Assembly: GCA_017305935.1 (NCBI GenBank)
Contig: JAFKJU010000031.1
Coordinates: 1 to 64,000, forward strand
From: Hyphomicrobiales bacterium
Lineage (GTDB): Bacteria > Pseudomonadota > Alphaproteobacteria > Rhizobiales > Rhizobiaceae
Direction of reading: 5' to 3'
Length of the DNA stretch: 64,000 nt
Part shown: piece by piece, positions 55,230 to 63,828 of the stretch
How the letters are laid out: each line of letters begins with the position of its first letter
Numbering within the stretch: the first letter of the stretch is position 1
The notes under the pieces: model-generated
Seen by the model: only the letters and a program-made list of their open reading frames with translations
Told to the model about the DNA's origin: nothing
Database searches by the model: none
Position numbers and translations under genes: made by a program

Positions 55230-56554
55230 CGCCCCATGGCGCCGATCATATGCCGCTCGTTTTCGGCGCCATCGCCGACGACCTGACGGGCGGCCTCGAA
55301 CTGGCCTCGATGCTGATCGCGCGGGGTGTTCCAACGACACTTTCAATCGGTCCCGGAGCGCCGGCCCGCTACGGCAGCGCCCATGTCTTCGCACTGAAAT
55401 CCCGGGTCGCGCCCGCTTCCGAGGCGGTCGGAGCGACGCTCGAAGCGCTGGAGCGCCTCATCGAACAGGGTGCGCGACAAATCTTCTTCAAATACTGCGC
55501 CACCTTCGATTCCACCCCAGCCGGCAATATCGGCCCCTGCGCGGAGGCGATCCTGGACCGGCTCGGCGCGCGGCAGGCGCTTTTCGTTCCGGCGCTCTGC
55601 GAGACGCGGCGCACCGTCTATCTCGGTCATATGTTCGGGGGCGCCCAGCTCCTGGCGGAATCGCCGAAGCGGCTCGATCCGCTGACGCCGATGACGGACT
55701 CCAACCTCGTCCGCGTCCTGCAGGCCCAGAGCCAAAAGCAGGTCGGTCTCATCGACTATACGGTGGTCGACCAGGGCCCGGAGGCGATACGCAGCCGCCT
55801 GGAGGCAACAGCCGGAACGTCATTCTTCCTGTGCGATACGCTCTATGAGCGTCATCTCGCCTCGCTCGCCGCGGCAGCCGTCGATGCGCCGCTGTTGACG
55901 GGCAACTCGTCCGTCGCAGCCCATCTGCCGCCCCTGTGGTTCGAGAACGGCCTGGCGCCCGCACCCGCGCCCGTGCGGCTCGATGGTGTGGATGGCCCCG
56001 GAGCGGTGCTGGTGGGCAGTCTGGCGGAGCAGACGGCCGCCCAGCTCGATCGCTTCGCGCAATCGCACGGGGTTTTCAGCATCGACATCGGTCAGGCCTA
56101 TGCCGGCCGCGACGTCGTCTCAGATGCCAAGCGGTTCGCCGCGACCGAAACGGCTGCCGGCAGGGACTTCGCGATCAGCACCAGCCTGCCGCAAACCCGT
56201 GTCGAAGCCCTGCAGGCCGCGCACGGCCGGCTTGAAACCGGGGCCAAAGCCGAGGCCATCCTTTCGGAAATCGCCCGGTCGATCGTGCTCGACCATGGCG
56301 TCCGGCGGCTGGTCGTGGCGGGCGGCGAGACGTCAGGCGCGGTGGTGCGAGCGCTCGGCATAACCGATCTCGATGTTGGCCCCTATCGCGAACCGGGCTT
56401 TTCCCGGTCGGTCGCCGCGCAACCTTTTCCCATTGCCCTGATGCTGAAGTCCGGAAAGCTCGGCGACGTCGATATCTTCGCCTCGGCGCTCGACGACATG
56501 CGTCGCCCGATCTGCGAAGCGCCGGTTCTCGACCGTTGGCCTCCGAAAGTTTGA
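55226..56554 (+). CDS. Four-carbon acid sugar kinase family protein (OtnK/DUF1537-like)
   Basis: 442 residues from [10 protein letters not shown]. The N-terminal substrate domain opens with [20 protein letters not shown], the DDLTG signature of OtnK/DtnK kinases, followed by [16 protein letters not shown]. The C-terminal nucleotide domain carries [16 protein letters not shown] and [15 protein letters not shown]. These kinases phosphorylate C4 of 3-oxotetronate, erythronate or threonate. The usual OtnD/DenD dehydrogenase is absent from this operon; an aminotransferase occupies that slot, which suggests an amino-acid precursor. Confidence 0.9.
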   Translation: MTPHGADHMPLVFGAIADDLTGGLELASMLIARGVPTTLSIGPGAPARYGSAHVFALKSRVAPASEAVGATLEALERLIEQGARQIFFKYCATFDSTPAGNIGPCAEAILDRLGARQALFVPALCETRRTVYLGHMFGGAQLLAESPKRLDPLTPMTDSNLVRVLQAQSQKQVGLIDYTVVDQGPEAIRSRLEATAGTSFFLCDTLYERHLASLAAAAVDAPLLTGNSSVAAHLPPLWFENGLAPAPAPVRLDGVDGPGAVLVGSLAEQTAAQLDRFAQSHGVFSIDIGQAYAGRDVVSDAKRFAATETAAGRDFAISTSLPQTRVEALQAAHGRLETGAKAEAILSEIARSIVLDHGVRRLVVAGGETSGAVVRALGITDLDVGPYREPGFSRSVAAQPFPIALMLKSGKLGDVDIFASALDDMRRPICEAPVLDRWPPKV

Positions 56555-56558
56555 CCCG

Positions 56559-57215
56559 ATGATCCTATCCTCCCAAGACCTTCGCCAATCCTTGATCGAC
56601 GCTTCGATCGACGCCGAAATCCAGCGCATCAACGTCGGAACGACAGGCAATATGAGCGTGCGCACGGATCAAGGCATGCTCATCACCCCGAGCGGCATTC
56701 CGCCGCGCGAGCTTGCGCCGGACATGATCGTCGCGATGGATCTCGACGGCGACTGGTCAGGCAAAGTCAAGCCGTCCAGCGAGTGGGCGCTGCATTCTGC
56801 CCTCTACAGGAGGCGCCCGGAGATCCGGGCGGTGGTGCATGCCCATCCGGATCACTGTGTCGCGCTCTCCTGCGCGCGCATCGGGCTGCCCGCCTTCCAC
56901 TACATGATCGCCGGCTTCGGCGGCGATGACGTGCGCTGCTCGCGCTATGCCACGTTCGGATCGCCGGCGCTTGGGGAAGCCACCGTCGAGGCGATGGAAA
57001 ATCGAACCGCCTGCCTGCTCGCCAACCACGGCATGGTCACGGCGGGATCCACTCTGGCGGACGCTTACGGCCGGGCGCTGAAGCTCGAGACGCTCGCACG
57101 CCAATACATGCTTTGCAGATCCTTCGCTGAACCTGTCCTGCTCAACAGGAACGAGCTGGTCGAAGTCGAGCAACGTTACAAGACCTACGGGCGGCAAGAC
57201 GCGCTGAAGGCGTGA
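56559..57215 (+). CDS. Class II aldolase/adducin family enzyme (OtnC-like decarboxylase or aldolase)
   Basis: 218 residues. Zinc ligands are visible in VVHAHPDHCVAL and the C-terminal NHGMVTAG; the phosphate-binding loop GTTGNMSVR and TPSGIPPREL are family-typical; length is as in fuculose aldolase and OtnC. In the OtnK-OtnC pathway it decarboxylates 3-oxotetronate 4-phosphate to dihydroxyacetone phosphate. It starts 4 bases after the kinase stop. An aldol cleavage role is the alternative. Confidence 0.9.
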   Translation: MILSSQDLRQSLIDASIDAEIQRINVGTTGNMSVRTDQGMLITPSGIPPRELAPDMIVAMDLDGDWSGKVKPSSEWALHSALYRRRPEIRAVVHAHPDHCVALSCARIGLPAFHYMIAGFGGDDVRCSRYATFGSPALGEATVEAMENRTACLLANHGMVTAGSTLADAYGRALKLETLARQYMLCRSFAEPVLLNRNELVEVEQRYKTYGRQDALKA

Positions 57216-57230
57216 AAGGGAGAGACGAAG

Positions 57231-58466
57231 ATGGAACACAAGCTCATCAACAGCCGCGACAATGCACTGCTGGCGCGGGCCGGCAAGGTGGTGCCGAACG
57301 GCGTTTGGGGACACATGGCCACGCGCGCGATCGGCCCGGGCTATCCGCAATTCTTTGCGAAATCCGACGGATGCCGCGTCTGGGACGTCGATGGCAATGA
57401 GTATATCGATTTCATGTGCGCCTGGGGTCCGAACATACTGGGCTACAAGCAGGCCGATGTCGATCGGGCCGCCATCGACCAGATCGCCATCGGCGATATC
57501 GGCAACGGCCCGACCGAAGTCATGGTGGAATTGGCGGAGACGCTGGTCGACACGATCGACTATGCCGACTGGGCTCTCTTCCAGAAGAACGGCACCGACG
57601 CGACCACCACCTGCGTCTCGGTTGCGCGCGCCGCCACCGGCAAGCGCAAGATCCTGGTGGCTCGCGGCGCCTATCACGGCGCGGTTCCGTGGTGCTCGCC
57701 CTCGCTCATTGGCGTGACGGCGGAGGACCGCGCCCACCTGATCCAGTTCGATTACAACGACGTCGCCAGCCTCGACGAGGCCGTGGTGCAGGCCGGCGAC
57801 GACCTGGCGGCGATCATGATGACGGCCTATCGCCACGACGTGAACCGCGATCAGGAAATGCCCGACGAAGCATTCCTCAGGCATGCGCGCGCCATCTGCG
57901 ACCGGATGCAGGCGGCGCTGATCCTTGACGATGTCCGCGCCGGCTTCCGGCTGGACCTGCGCGGCAGCTGGGCGCGCTACGGTGTCAAGCCGGATCTCGG
58001 CGCCTATTCGAAATCCATCGCCAATGGCTGGCCGCTCGCCGCGGTGGCGGGCAGCCGGAGCATGCTGGAAGGCGCCTCCAGGATATTCGTGACCGGCTCC
58101 TTCTGGTACGGATCCGCCGCCATGGCCGCCGCGCTGAAGACCATTGAAATTCTCAGGACGACGGACGCTCTTGCTCATACAGAAGCCATGGGCCAGCGGT
58201 TTCGCGATGGGCTGGCGGAGATCGCCACCCGCCACGGCTTCGAATTGAGCCAGACCGGTCCGGTGCAGATGCCGATGGTCCGCTTCGTCGACGATCAGGA
58301 TCTCGCGATCGCCAACATATTCTGCGCGGCGGCCCTGCGCCACGGCATATACCTGCATCCGCGGCACAACATGTTCCTGTGCGCCGCTCACCAGCCCGCG
58401 GATATCGATCGCGCGCTCGAGGCAGCGGACGCCGCCATGAGGGACACGGCGAGAACGGCAAAATAG
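57231..58466 (+). CDS. Class III aminotransferase (glutamate-1-semialdehyde aminomutase-like)
   Basis: 411 residues. The pyridoxal-phosphate lysine is Lys261 in GAYSKSIANGWPLAAVAGS; LILDDVRAGFRL (the Asp binding the pyridine nitrogen) and WALFQKNGTDATTTCVSVAR (phosphate-site loop) are intact. It is closer to the glutamate-1-semialdehyde aminomutase and beta-transaminase branch than to omega-amino acid transaminases. Placed after the kinase and OtnC-like genes, it could remove a 3-amino group and yield the 3-oxo sugar acid that the kinase uses. Confidence 0.9.
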   Translation: MEHKLINSRDNALLARAGKVVPNGVWGHMATRAIGPGYPQFFAKSDGCRVWDVDGNEYIDFMCAWGPNILGYKQADVDRAAIDQIAIGDIGNGPTEVMVELAETLVDTIDYADWALFQKNGTDATTTCVSVARAATGKRKILVARGAYHGAVPWCSPSLIGVTAEDRAHLIQFDYNDVASLDEAVVQAGDDLAAIMMTAYRHDVNRDQEMPDEAFLRHARAICDRMQAALILDDVRAGFRLDLRGSWARYGVKPDLGAYSKSIANGWPLAAVAGSRSMLEGASRIFVTGSFWYGSAAMAAALKTIEILRTTDALAHTEAMGQRFRDGLAEIATRHGFELSQTGPVQMPMVRFVDDQDLAIANIFCAAALRHGIYLHPRHNMFLCAAHQPADIDRALEAADAAMRDTARTAK

Positions 58467-58556
58467 CACCTGGGCTGGACACGATGGCGGGCGGAAGGCT
58501 TGAGGAACCCGTCGTTCGCGGCTTTACCGCAGCAATCGAGGGCAGAATGAAGGATC

Positions 58557-59573
58557 ATGCCGATGCCGGCACGCGATAAAACTTGCTGCGATCCCCGCCG
58601 CACCTTTTCGATAGCACTCGCATCTCTCGAGCCCGCGCTGCATGCCGCATTGCTGTCCATCGAGCCCTTTCGGGCGGCGAACAGGCTGAGCCAATCGCCA
58701 CTGTTCCAGATAGACTTCCTATCGGCCAGGAATGACCGGCGCCCGTCGATGGACATCGCCCTGCGCCCCACCGCCTCGCTCCATGACAGCAAGATCTATG
58801 ATCTGATACTGCTGCACTCCTCCTATGAATTCAGCGACGACAGGAAGAGCGCGCTCTTCCGATGGCTGCGCCGGCAGGCGGCGTCCAGAGCGCATATCTG
58901 CGCGCTGGACGCGGCGCCCCTGCTGCTTGCGGAAGCCGGTCTCCTCAGGGGCTACCGGGCCACCAGCCACTGGAGCACGATCCCGTCCTTCAGAGAGCTT
59001 CATCCGGAAACGGATGTCGTCGAACAGCTTTTCGTCGTGGATCGTGACCGCTCGACGTGTGCGGGGCAGCTGGCAAGCCTGGACTTGTCGTTGCATATGC
59101 TCGAGCGCTTTTGCGGAAGCGCCCTGGCGGAGCTTGTCGCCAACGAAATCGTCTATCCCGCCGCGAGGGCCGACCACTGCCCGCAGCGCCAGATCGTCAA
59201 CCATACGGCATGGCAGACGAACCCCTTCCTGGCGCGGGCGCAGCAGCTGATGCAGGAGACCATAGAAGAGCCGCTGTCGATCGAGGCTCTGGCGGGGCGT
59301 TGCGGAATTTCCGTCCGGGAGCTGCAATACCTCTTCCGCAAATACCTCAAGGCCAGCCCGAAGAGCTACTATCTGACCTTCCGGCTGCAACGGGCCAAGG
59401 AGCTCCTTCTCTATAGCCCGATGAGCGTCGGCGAGACCGGACTGGCCTGCGGATTTTCTTCTCCGGGGACCTACTTCCGGGCCTTTCGCGCCCGCTACAA
59501 GTCAAGCCCGACCAGCTACCGGAAAGCCTTCCGGGAGAGTGGCGCGCGCCCGGACGGACGTCGACTTTACTAA
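58557..59573 (+). CDS. GlxA-like AraC-family regulator with DJ-1/PfpI domain (second copy)
   Basis: 338 residues. The same architecture as the protein at 48188: GATase1-like domain (SIEPFRAANRLSQSPLFQID, ALDAAPLLLAEAGLLRGYRA) and AraC HTH (RCGISVRELQYLFRKYLKAS, TGLACGFSSPGTYFRAFRAR). They share long identical stretches, including DRSTCAGQ and LQYLFR, so they are paralogues. It is the last gene of the operon, 90 bases after the aminotransferase. ATG at 58557 or 58563. Confidence 0.88.
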   Translation: MPMPARDKTCCDPRRTFSIALASLEPALHAALLSIEPFRAANRLSQSPLFQIDFLSARNDRRPSMDIALRPTASLHDSKIYDLILLHSSYEFSDDRKSALFRWLRRQAASRAHICALDAAPLLLAEAGLLRGYRATSHWSTIPSFRELHPETDVVEQLFVVDRDRSTCAGQLASLDLSLHMLERFCGSALAELVANEIVYPAARADHCPQRQIVNHTAWQTNPFLARAQQLMQETIEEPLSIEALAGRCGISVRELQYLFRKYLKASPKSYYLTFRLQRAKELLLYSPMSVGETGLACGFSSPGTYFRAFRARYKSSPTSYRKAFRESGARPDGRRLY

Positions 59574-59694
59574 AGGTCGTCAGGGAAAAGTCGGATCCGG
59601 TTTTCCGAAAAGACAAACAGGAACAAAAAGACTTTGAGTCTGCCTGGCTCAGAATGAAACTGGCGGGCTCCAAGCGTTCATACGAGAAAATCGA

Positions 59695-60981
59695 TCAGCC
59701 GCCGGATTCAGTGCGGTTTACCGTGACTGGAAACACCTTGAGCTGGTTCATGAAGTGGTCGGGGATCCATTCGGCCGGCGCCTCGGCATTGCGAAGCTCG
59801 ACGCCCTGCGCGGCGAACTCCTCCAGCAACACCCTCGTCAGCATCACACCCACATAGCGCCCAGGGCAAATATGGATCCCTGACCCGAAGGTCGTGAGGC
59901 CGGTCTGCGGGCGACCCATGTCGAAACGCTCGGGCTCGGGGAAAACGGATGGATCGTGATTGCCTGCCGCCCACATCATGACGACCTTGTTCCCGGCGGG
60001 CAGGACCAATCCGTCGAAGTGGAAGTCTCGCAGGATGTAGCGGTTGAGGGTGAGGACAGGGGGTTCGAGCCGAAGCGCTTCCGCGATTGCCCGTGGCAGG
60101 GTTTTCGGCGCCGCGAGCACACTCGCCAGCGCTTCCGGGTTCTGGAGCAAGGCGTGGAAGGTATTGGCCGCCGCCAGCGCCGCCGTGTGAAATCCATCGA
60201 CGAGATTACCGGCGAGAACCGCTCCGACCGATTTCGGCACCAGACCCACCTCTTGGGGGTCGTCGGGAAAGTCGAGCTCCCTCAATCTCGCAGCGATTTC
60301 CAGCATGGCGGGATCGCCCTCTTCCATTCCCCGTATCGAAGCCTGGTCGAGAATCCTTGCGTATTCGGCGAAAGCCTGGTCGAGGACCTCCAGATCCTCA
60401 CGACTGCGATGGGCATGGAAAAGCCTGGTCATGTCGTGGGCGCATCGGCCGATCGCCATCGTTTCCTCATCCGTCAGGCGAAGGAGCTTGCTCCAGAAGC
60501 CGACGACCACGGCATCCGCCACAGTATGGACCAAGTCGACGGTCTCGCCGTTCCTTATCCGGAAGATAATCTCGCGTGCGACCTCGCGCGCCGGTTCTTC
60601 CATCTGGCTGACCTGCTTGGGACCGAGCCAGTTCAGCAACAGGCGGCGCGCCGGGCCGTGCAGAGGCGGATTGAAGGTAAAGACCTGGCTTGCAATGACC
60701 TCGCCGATTTCCCAGCCCGGCAGTCGCTCCGGGCTGGCATTCTCCTTGAAGCGATTGGGATACATCCTGCCGATGGGTACATTGCCGACTTCGGGCGCGG
60801 TCCCGAATAGCGTCAGGTCGGCATGGCGGAAGACCACGAGCTGGTTTTCCGGCGTACGAAGAAACCGCGGCTCTTTCGTGCTGAAGACTCGCCGGCAGAA
60901 GGCGCGAAAATTGTCTCTGCCGCCGGAAAAGCCGAAGTCGGCTGTGGTGGGGAGTAACTGGATATCGAGATGCTTCGCCAT
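59695..60981 (-). CDS. Cytochrome P450
   Basis: 428 residues from MAKHLDIQLL with AGGGA upstream. The heme-thiolate motif FGSGIHICPGRYVG, ExxR in EALRLEPPV and PERF-type EPERFDMGR are intact. In the I-helix (VLAGNLVDGFHTAALAAA) the conserved threonine is present, but by eye the usual acid before it is His (GFHT). No membrane anchor, so soluble and class I, using the ferredoxin encoded just upstream (61011). Substrate unknown. Confidence 0.92.
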   Translation of the reverse strand: MAKHLDIQLLPTTADFGFSGGRDNFRAFCRRVFSTKEPRFLRTPENQLVVFRHADLTLFGTAPEVGNVPIGRMYPNRFKENASPERLPGWEIGEVIASQVFTFNPPLHGPARRLLLNWLGPKQVSQMEEPAREVAREIIFRIRNGETVDLVHTVADAVVVGFWSKLLRLTDEETMAIGRCAHDMTRLFHAHRSREDLEVLDQAFAEYARILDQASIRGMEEGDPAMLEIAARLRELDFPDDPQEVGLVPKSVGAVLAGNLVDGFHTAALAAANTFHALLQNPEALASVLAAPKTLPRAIAEALRLEPPVLTLNRYILRDFHFDGLVLPAGNKVVMMWAAGNHDPSVFPEPERFDMGRPQTGLTTFGSGIHICPGRYVGVMLTRVLLEEFAAQGVELRNAEAPAEWIPDHFMNQLKVFPVTVNRTESGG

Positions 60982-61010
60982 TCGTTTGTCCCTGTTCTGG
61001 ATCGCCTTGA

Positions 61011-61331
61011 CTACTCTTCCGGGGCCACTTCGACCCTGAGGCAATCGATGCCGGCGGCGATAGTCACTTGGCAGGCAAGCCGGGAGAGCGGCGTCTGTTG
61101 CAGCAGCGTATCGAGCATTTCACTCTCGTCGATACAGGGCTCGGGCAGCAAACCTTCCGCCTCCACATAGACGTGACAGGTCGCACATGAACAGTTTCCA
61201 CCGCACATCGCCGAAATCTCTTCGACGCCTGCATCCCGGAGTATTTCCAGGAGCGAACCGCCGATGCGACCATCACTTTCCCGGCTTTTTCCGTCGCGCC
61301 CGGTAACATGAAGCCTGAATGTGTTCGTCAT
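61011..61331 (-). CDS. 2Fe-2S ferredoxin, putidaredoxin type
   Basis: 106 residues. Cluster ligands are Cys43, Cys49, Cys52 and Cys87 (MCGGNCSCATCHVYV and LACQV), matching putidaredoxin spacing, with an extra Cys47. An AGGAAA box 6 bases before the ATG at 61331 supports this start, although the same frame is open upstream into a ferredoxin-reductase remnant. It should deliver electrons to the adjacent P450 (29-base gap). Confidence 0.92.
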   Translation of the reverse strand: MTNTFRLHVTGRDGKSRESDGRIGGSLLEILRDAGVEEISAMCGGNCSCATCHVYVEAEGLLPEPCIDESEMLDTLLQQTPLSRLACQVTIAAGIDCLRVEVAPEE

Positions 61332-61613
61332 CGGCGCTTTCCTGTCGTTTGTCGTCGGTTTCAAATCTTGGCCCGCTTTGTCGACATCAGTCGCCTCCAT
61401 GCCAGGCAATCGACGTGTTGCCCGCAATAAAGCGGCGCCGATTTCGTCCTTCAGGAAGGCATTCGATAACAAGGGGCGCTGATGATTTGGCGCCGGCTCT
61501 GCGCCGAGCAGCCATGCCGCACCTCCAGAGCCACTCGATCTCTTGACGGCGTCGACGCTCGATCCGGCCTGGCCGGCGCCGATAATCGCAATTCTGTTCG
61601 CAAGCGAAGTCAT
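61332..61613 (-). pseudogene. N-terminal remnant of a ferredoxin reductase
   Basis: From ATG 61613 the frame reads TSLANRIAIIGAGQAGSSVD and LLGAEPAPNHQRPLLSNAFL, the FAD-binding start of ferredoxin:NAD reductases (GAGQAG, RPPLSK-like). After about 60 residues similarity is lost and about 330 residues are missing. No stop intervenes, so the remnant is fused in frame to the ferredoxin; the internal Shine-Dalgarno at 61340 makes separate translation of the ferredoxin likely. Electron supply must then come from another reductase. Confidence 0.7.
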
Positions 61614-61986
61614 CGATAGCTGATCTTGTTCAATGTCGGTGCGGAAATGATGTGACCCGATAACCATAACTGCCTCCCCCAAAGGCACGCTCGCAGAATC
61701 CGCTAAGCTCAGTGCATGACGCGACAAAAGCAGTGACCGCGCCACCAGACCAAGTTTGGACGGCCGGTTGGACACAACAGGCGAGCGCTGTGAGGCCTCA
61801 TCGTTGGAAAGGAATACGCAACGCGATGGGCGCCCTTGGCCTGGAGGTCGCGGCGAGGTTGACGTCCATTCCCTTCTTGAACTCAAGAGCTGCTCGCTCT
61901 GCGATTTGATGTCTGTCCCCATGCATGCGGTGGGCGCCCAGCGGTCTCTACAGCGAGGGGGAAGCTTTTTAAACGCCTCCACCGCA
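61614..61986. other. 373-base stretch without a recognised gene
   Basis: Short frames on both strands lack family-like sequence. The stretch may contain the deletion point that removed the rest of the ferredoxin reductase or its neighbours. No repeats or terminators stand out. Confidence 0.35.
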
Positions 61987-61991
61987 GGGCA

Positions 61992-62020
61992 TTGACATAT
62001 AATTAGGTGCCATATTATAT
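61992..62020 (+). promoter_or_regulatory. Promoter and overlapping operator of the marR-like gene
   Basis: TTGACA (61992-61997), a 17-base spacer and TTATAT (62015-62020). The inverted repeat ATATAAT-n10-ATTATAT (61997-62003 / 62014-62020) overlaps both boxes, as expected for an autorepressing MarR protein. The -10 ends only 8 bases before the ATG at 62029, and no Shine-Dalgarno lies between, so the mRNA is probably leaderless. Confidence 0.65.
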
Positions 62021-62028
62021 GCCGCCGC

Positions 62029-62559
62029 ATGACATTTCTTGAACAAAAGCACCTTGCCCTGCTCGACGAGGCGCAACGCCGTGGACAGACGGGCATTGGC
62101 AACATGCGGCTCTGCTTCGAGGTCCTGGCGCTGGCCTCGGGCATCGACCGGGCCTGCGCCTTACGCCTTGCGCCGCATCACCTCTCGGAAGGGAAATTCG
62201 TTCTGCTGTTCCTGCTGCGCGACCGTCCGGAAGGGCTCGCGCCGCATGAGCTGGCGGAACGGGCCGGCGTCACGCGCGCCACGATTACCGGCCTGGTTGA
62301 CGGGTTGGAGCGGGATGGCTTCCTTGCCCGCCATGACGTCAAGGGAGATCGGCGCAAGGTGTCGGTGCGCCTGACGGCCAAAGGACAGGCCATGGCGCTC
62401 GATCTGTTCAACGAACATAGCCGATGGATTGCGTCGCTGTTTGCGGGGCTCGACCGGCACGAATGCGAGACCCTTGGCGTCCTGCTGCGGCGCGTCTGGC
62501 GCAACGTCGACATGCCGGCGAAGGACAGCGCGACCATGGCTGCCGGTGATGCGCGGTGA
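62029..62559 (+). CDS. MarR-family transcriptional regulator
   Basis: 176 residues. HTH and wing: LAPHELAERAGVTRATITGL, VDGLERDGFLARHDVKGDRR, KVSVRLTAKGQ. The first gene of a three-gene unit with an alkylation-repair-like protein (GTGA overlap at 62556-62559) and DUF6616. It presumably represses itself through the palindrome in its promoter and responds to a small ligand or stress. Confidence 0.9.
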   Translation: MTFLEQKHLALLDEAQRRGQTGIGNMRLCFEVLALASGIDRACALRLAPHHLSEGKFVLLFLLRDRPEGLAPHELAERAGVTRATITGLVDGLERDGFLARHDVKGDRRKVSVRLTAKGQAMALDLFNEHSRWIASLFAGLDRHECETLGVLLRRVWRNVDMPAKDSATMAAGDAR

Positions 62560-63332
62560 GCGCCGGCCGCTCGGGAAAACGTGTCGCGGATATCGAGCCG
62601 GCCCGGCTCGGTCTGCTCAATGCCGGCGCCGTCGAGGCCGCCACGCTGGCCGAGTGCCTGGCCATGGATTTCGCCGCCCTGATGCGCGCCGTTCTGCCAA
62701 CGATCGGGGACGACGCCATCGCGACGATGGAGCGCGCGGCGAAAGAGGGCATTTCGCGGCGCATGGCGCTGGCGGCCCGCCTGATCCATGGGCGGCGCGG
62801 TCTCGTCACCCTGGGCGAACTGCGCGGCCATGCATCCGATATCGTGCGCGGCTGGGCCTGTTTCATGATCGGCACGGCCGAGGACATGTCCCTTGCCGCC
62901 CGGCTTTCCGCGATCCGGCCCTTTGCCGACGATTCCCATTTCGGGGTGCGGGAATGGTCGTGGATGGCGGTGCGCCCGCATATCGCCGCCGATCTCGACA
63001 ACGCGATCGCGCTGCTGGCTGCCTGGACGGCCGAACCGTCCCCGCGGCTGCGGCGCTTTGCCAGCGAGGCAACCCGGCCGCGTGGCGTGTGGTGCGCTCA
63101 TCTTGGCCCCTTGCGGCAACAGCCGGACATGGCGCTGCCGATCCTCGAACCGCTCCGGGCCGACCCCGCTGCCTATGTGCAGGACTCCGTTGGCAACTGG
63201 CTGAACGACGCCGGCAAGGACCGCCCCGACTGGGTGCGGTCGCTGTGCGCAAAATGGTCTGCCGCATGCGCCACGCCCGCAACCGCCCGAATCTGCAAGC
63301 GCGCCCTGCGTTCCATCGACCGCAAGGGCTGA
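62556..63332 (+). CDS. DNA alkylation repair (AlkD-like) HEAT-repeat protein
   Basis: 258 residues starting GTG, overlapping the MarR stop by 4 bases. It is composed of helical HEAT-like repeats (RRMALAARLIHGRRGLVTLG, DDSHFGVREWSWMAVRPHI, RLRRFASEATRPRGVWCAHL), the pattern of AlkC/AlkD-type DNA glycosylases that remove alkylated bases without flipping them. Regulation by the adjacent MarR suggests an inducible response. Specific substrate not predictable from the sequence. Confidence 0.8.
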   Translation: MSAGRSGKRVADIEPARLGLLNAGAVEAATLAECLAMDFAALMRAVLPTIGDDAIATMERAAKEGISRRMALAARLIHGRRGLVTLGELRGHASDIVRGWACFMIGTAEDMSLAARLSAIRPFADDSHFGVREWSWMAVRPHIAADLDNAIALLAAWTAEPSPRLRRFASEATRPRGVWCAHLGPLRQQPDMALPILEPLRADPAAYVQDSVGNWLNDAGKDRPDWVRSLCAKWSAACATPATARICKRALRSIDRKG

Positions 63333-63352
63333 CATAGGAAAGGACCGCGCGT

Positions 63353-63691
63353 ATGGCGCACTATCTGGCCGAACTCTATTCTCCGAAACCCGCATGGCTG
63401 GCGCTCGACCAGGACGGCCGCCGCCGGTTTTTCGAGGCGGTCGGCTCCGGCATGGCCACACTGTCGGCCCTTGGCGTCGAAGCGATCGCCCTGGGCGAGA
63501 CGGATGCCGCGATCCTCCATGCTCCGTCGCAAAAATTCTTCGCGATCTGGCGCGCGCCCGATGCGACGGCGATGGCCGCCCTTGTGTCGGGCATCGCCGC
63601 GTCCCGATGGCATGACTATTTCGACACGATCAACGCGACCGGCCCCGGCGTCGATCTGGGCGGCCATCTGACGCAACTCGCGGCGCTGTAA
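63353..63691 (+). CDS. DUF6616 family protein
   Basis: 112 residues, MAHYLAELYSPKPAWLALDQ at the N terminus, HAPSQKFFAIWRAPD in the middle and YFDTINATGPGVDLGGHLTQ at the C terminus. This matches the DUF6616 family, small proteins of unknown function, by recollection. AGGAAAGGA precedes the ATG. It follows the AlkD-like gene by 20 bases and probably shares its transcript. Confidence 0.6.
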   Translation: MAHYLAELYSPKPAWLALDQDGRRRFFEAVGSGMATLSALGVEAIALGETDAAILHAPSQKFFAIWRAPDATAMAALVSGIAASRWHDYFDTINATGPGVDLGGHLTQLAAL

Positions 63692-63828
63692 CGCGCCGCG
63701 ATCTTTTGCAAACGGAGGGAGAGCGGAGAAGGCTCCCGATGCGGTCGGCGCCTGTTTTCCCGCTCGGCGGCGAAACAGGCTATGGCCGCGGACCGGAACA
63801 CGGCTTCGACAAGGATCGCCGGCCCCGT

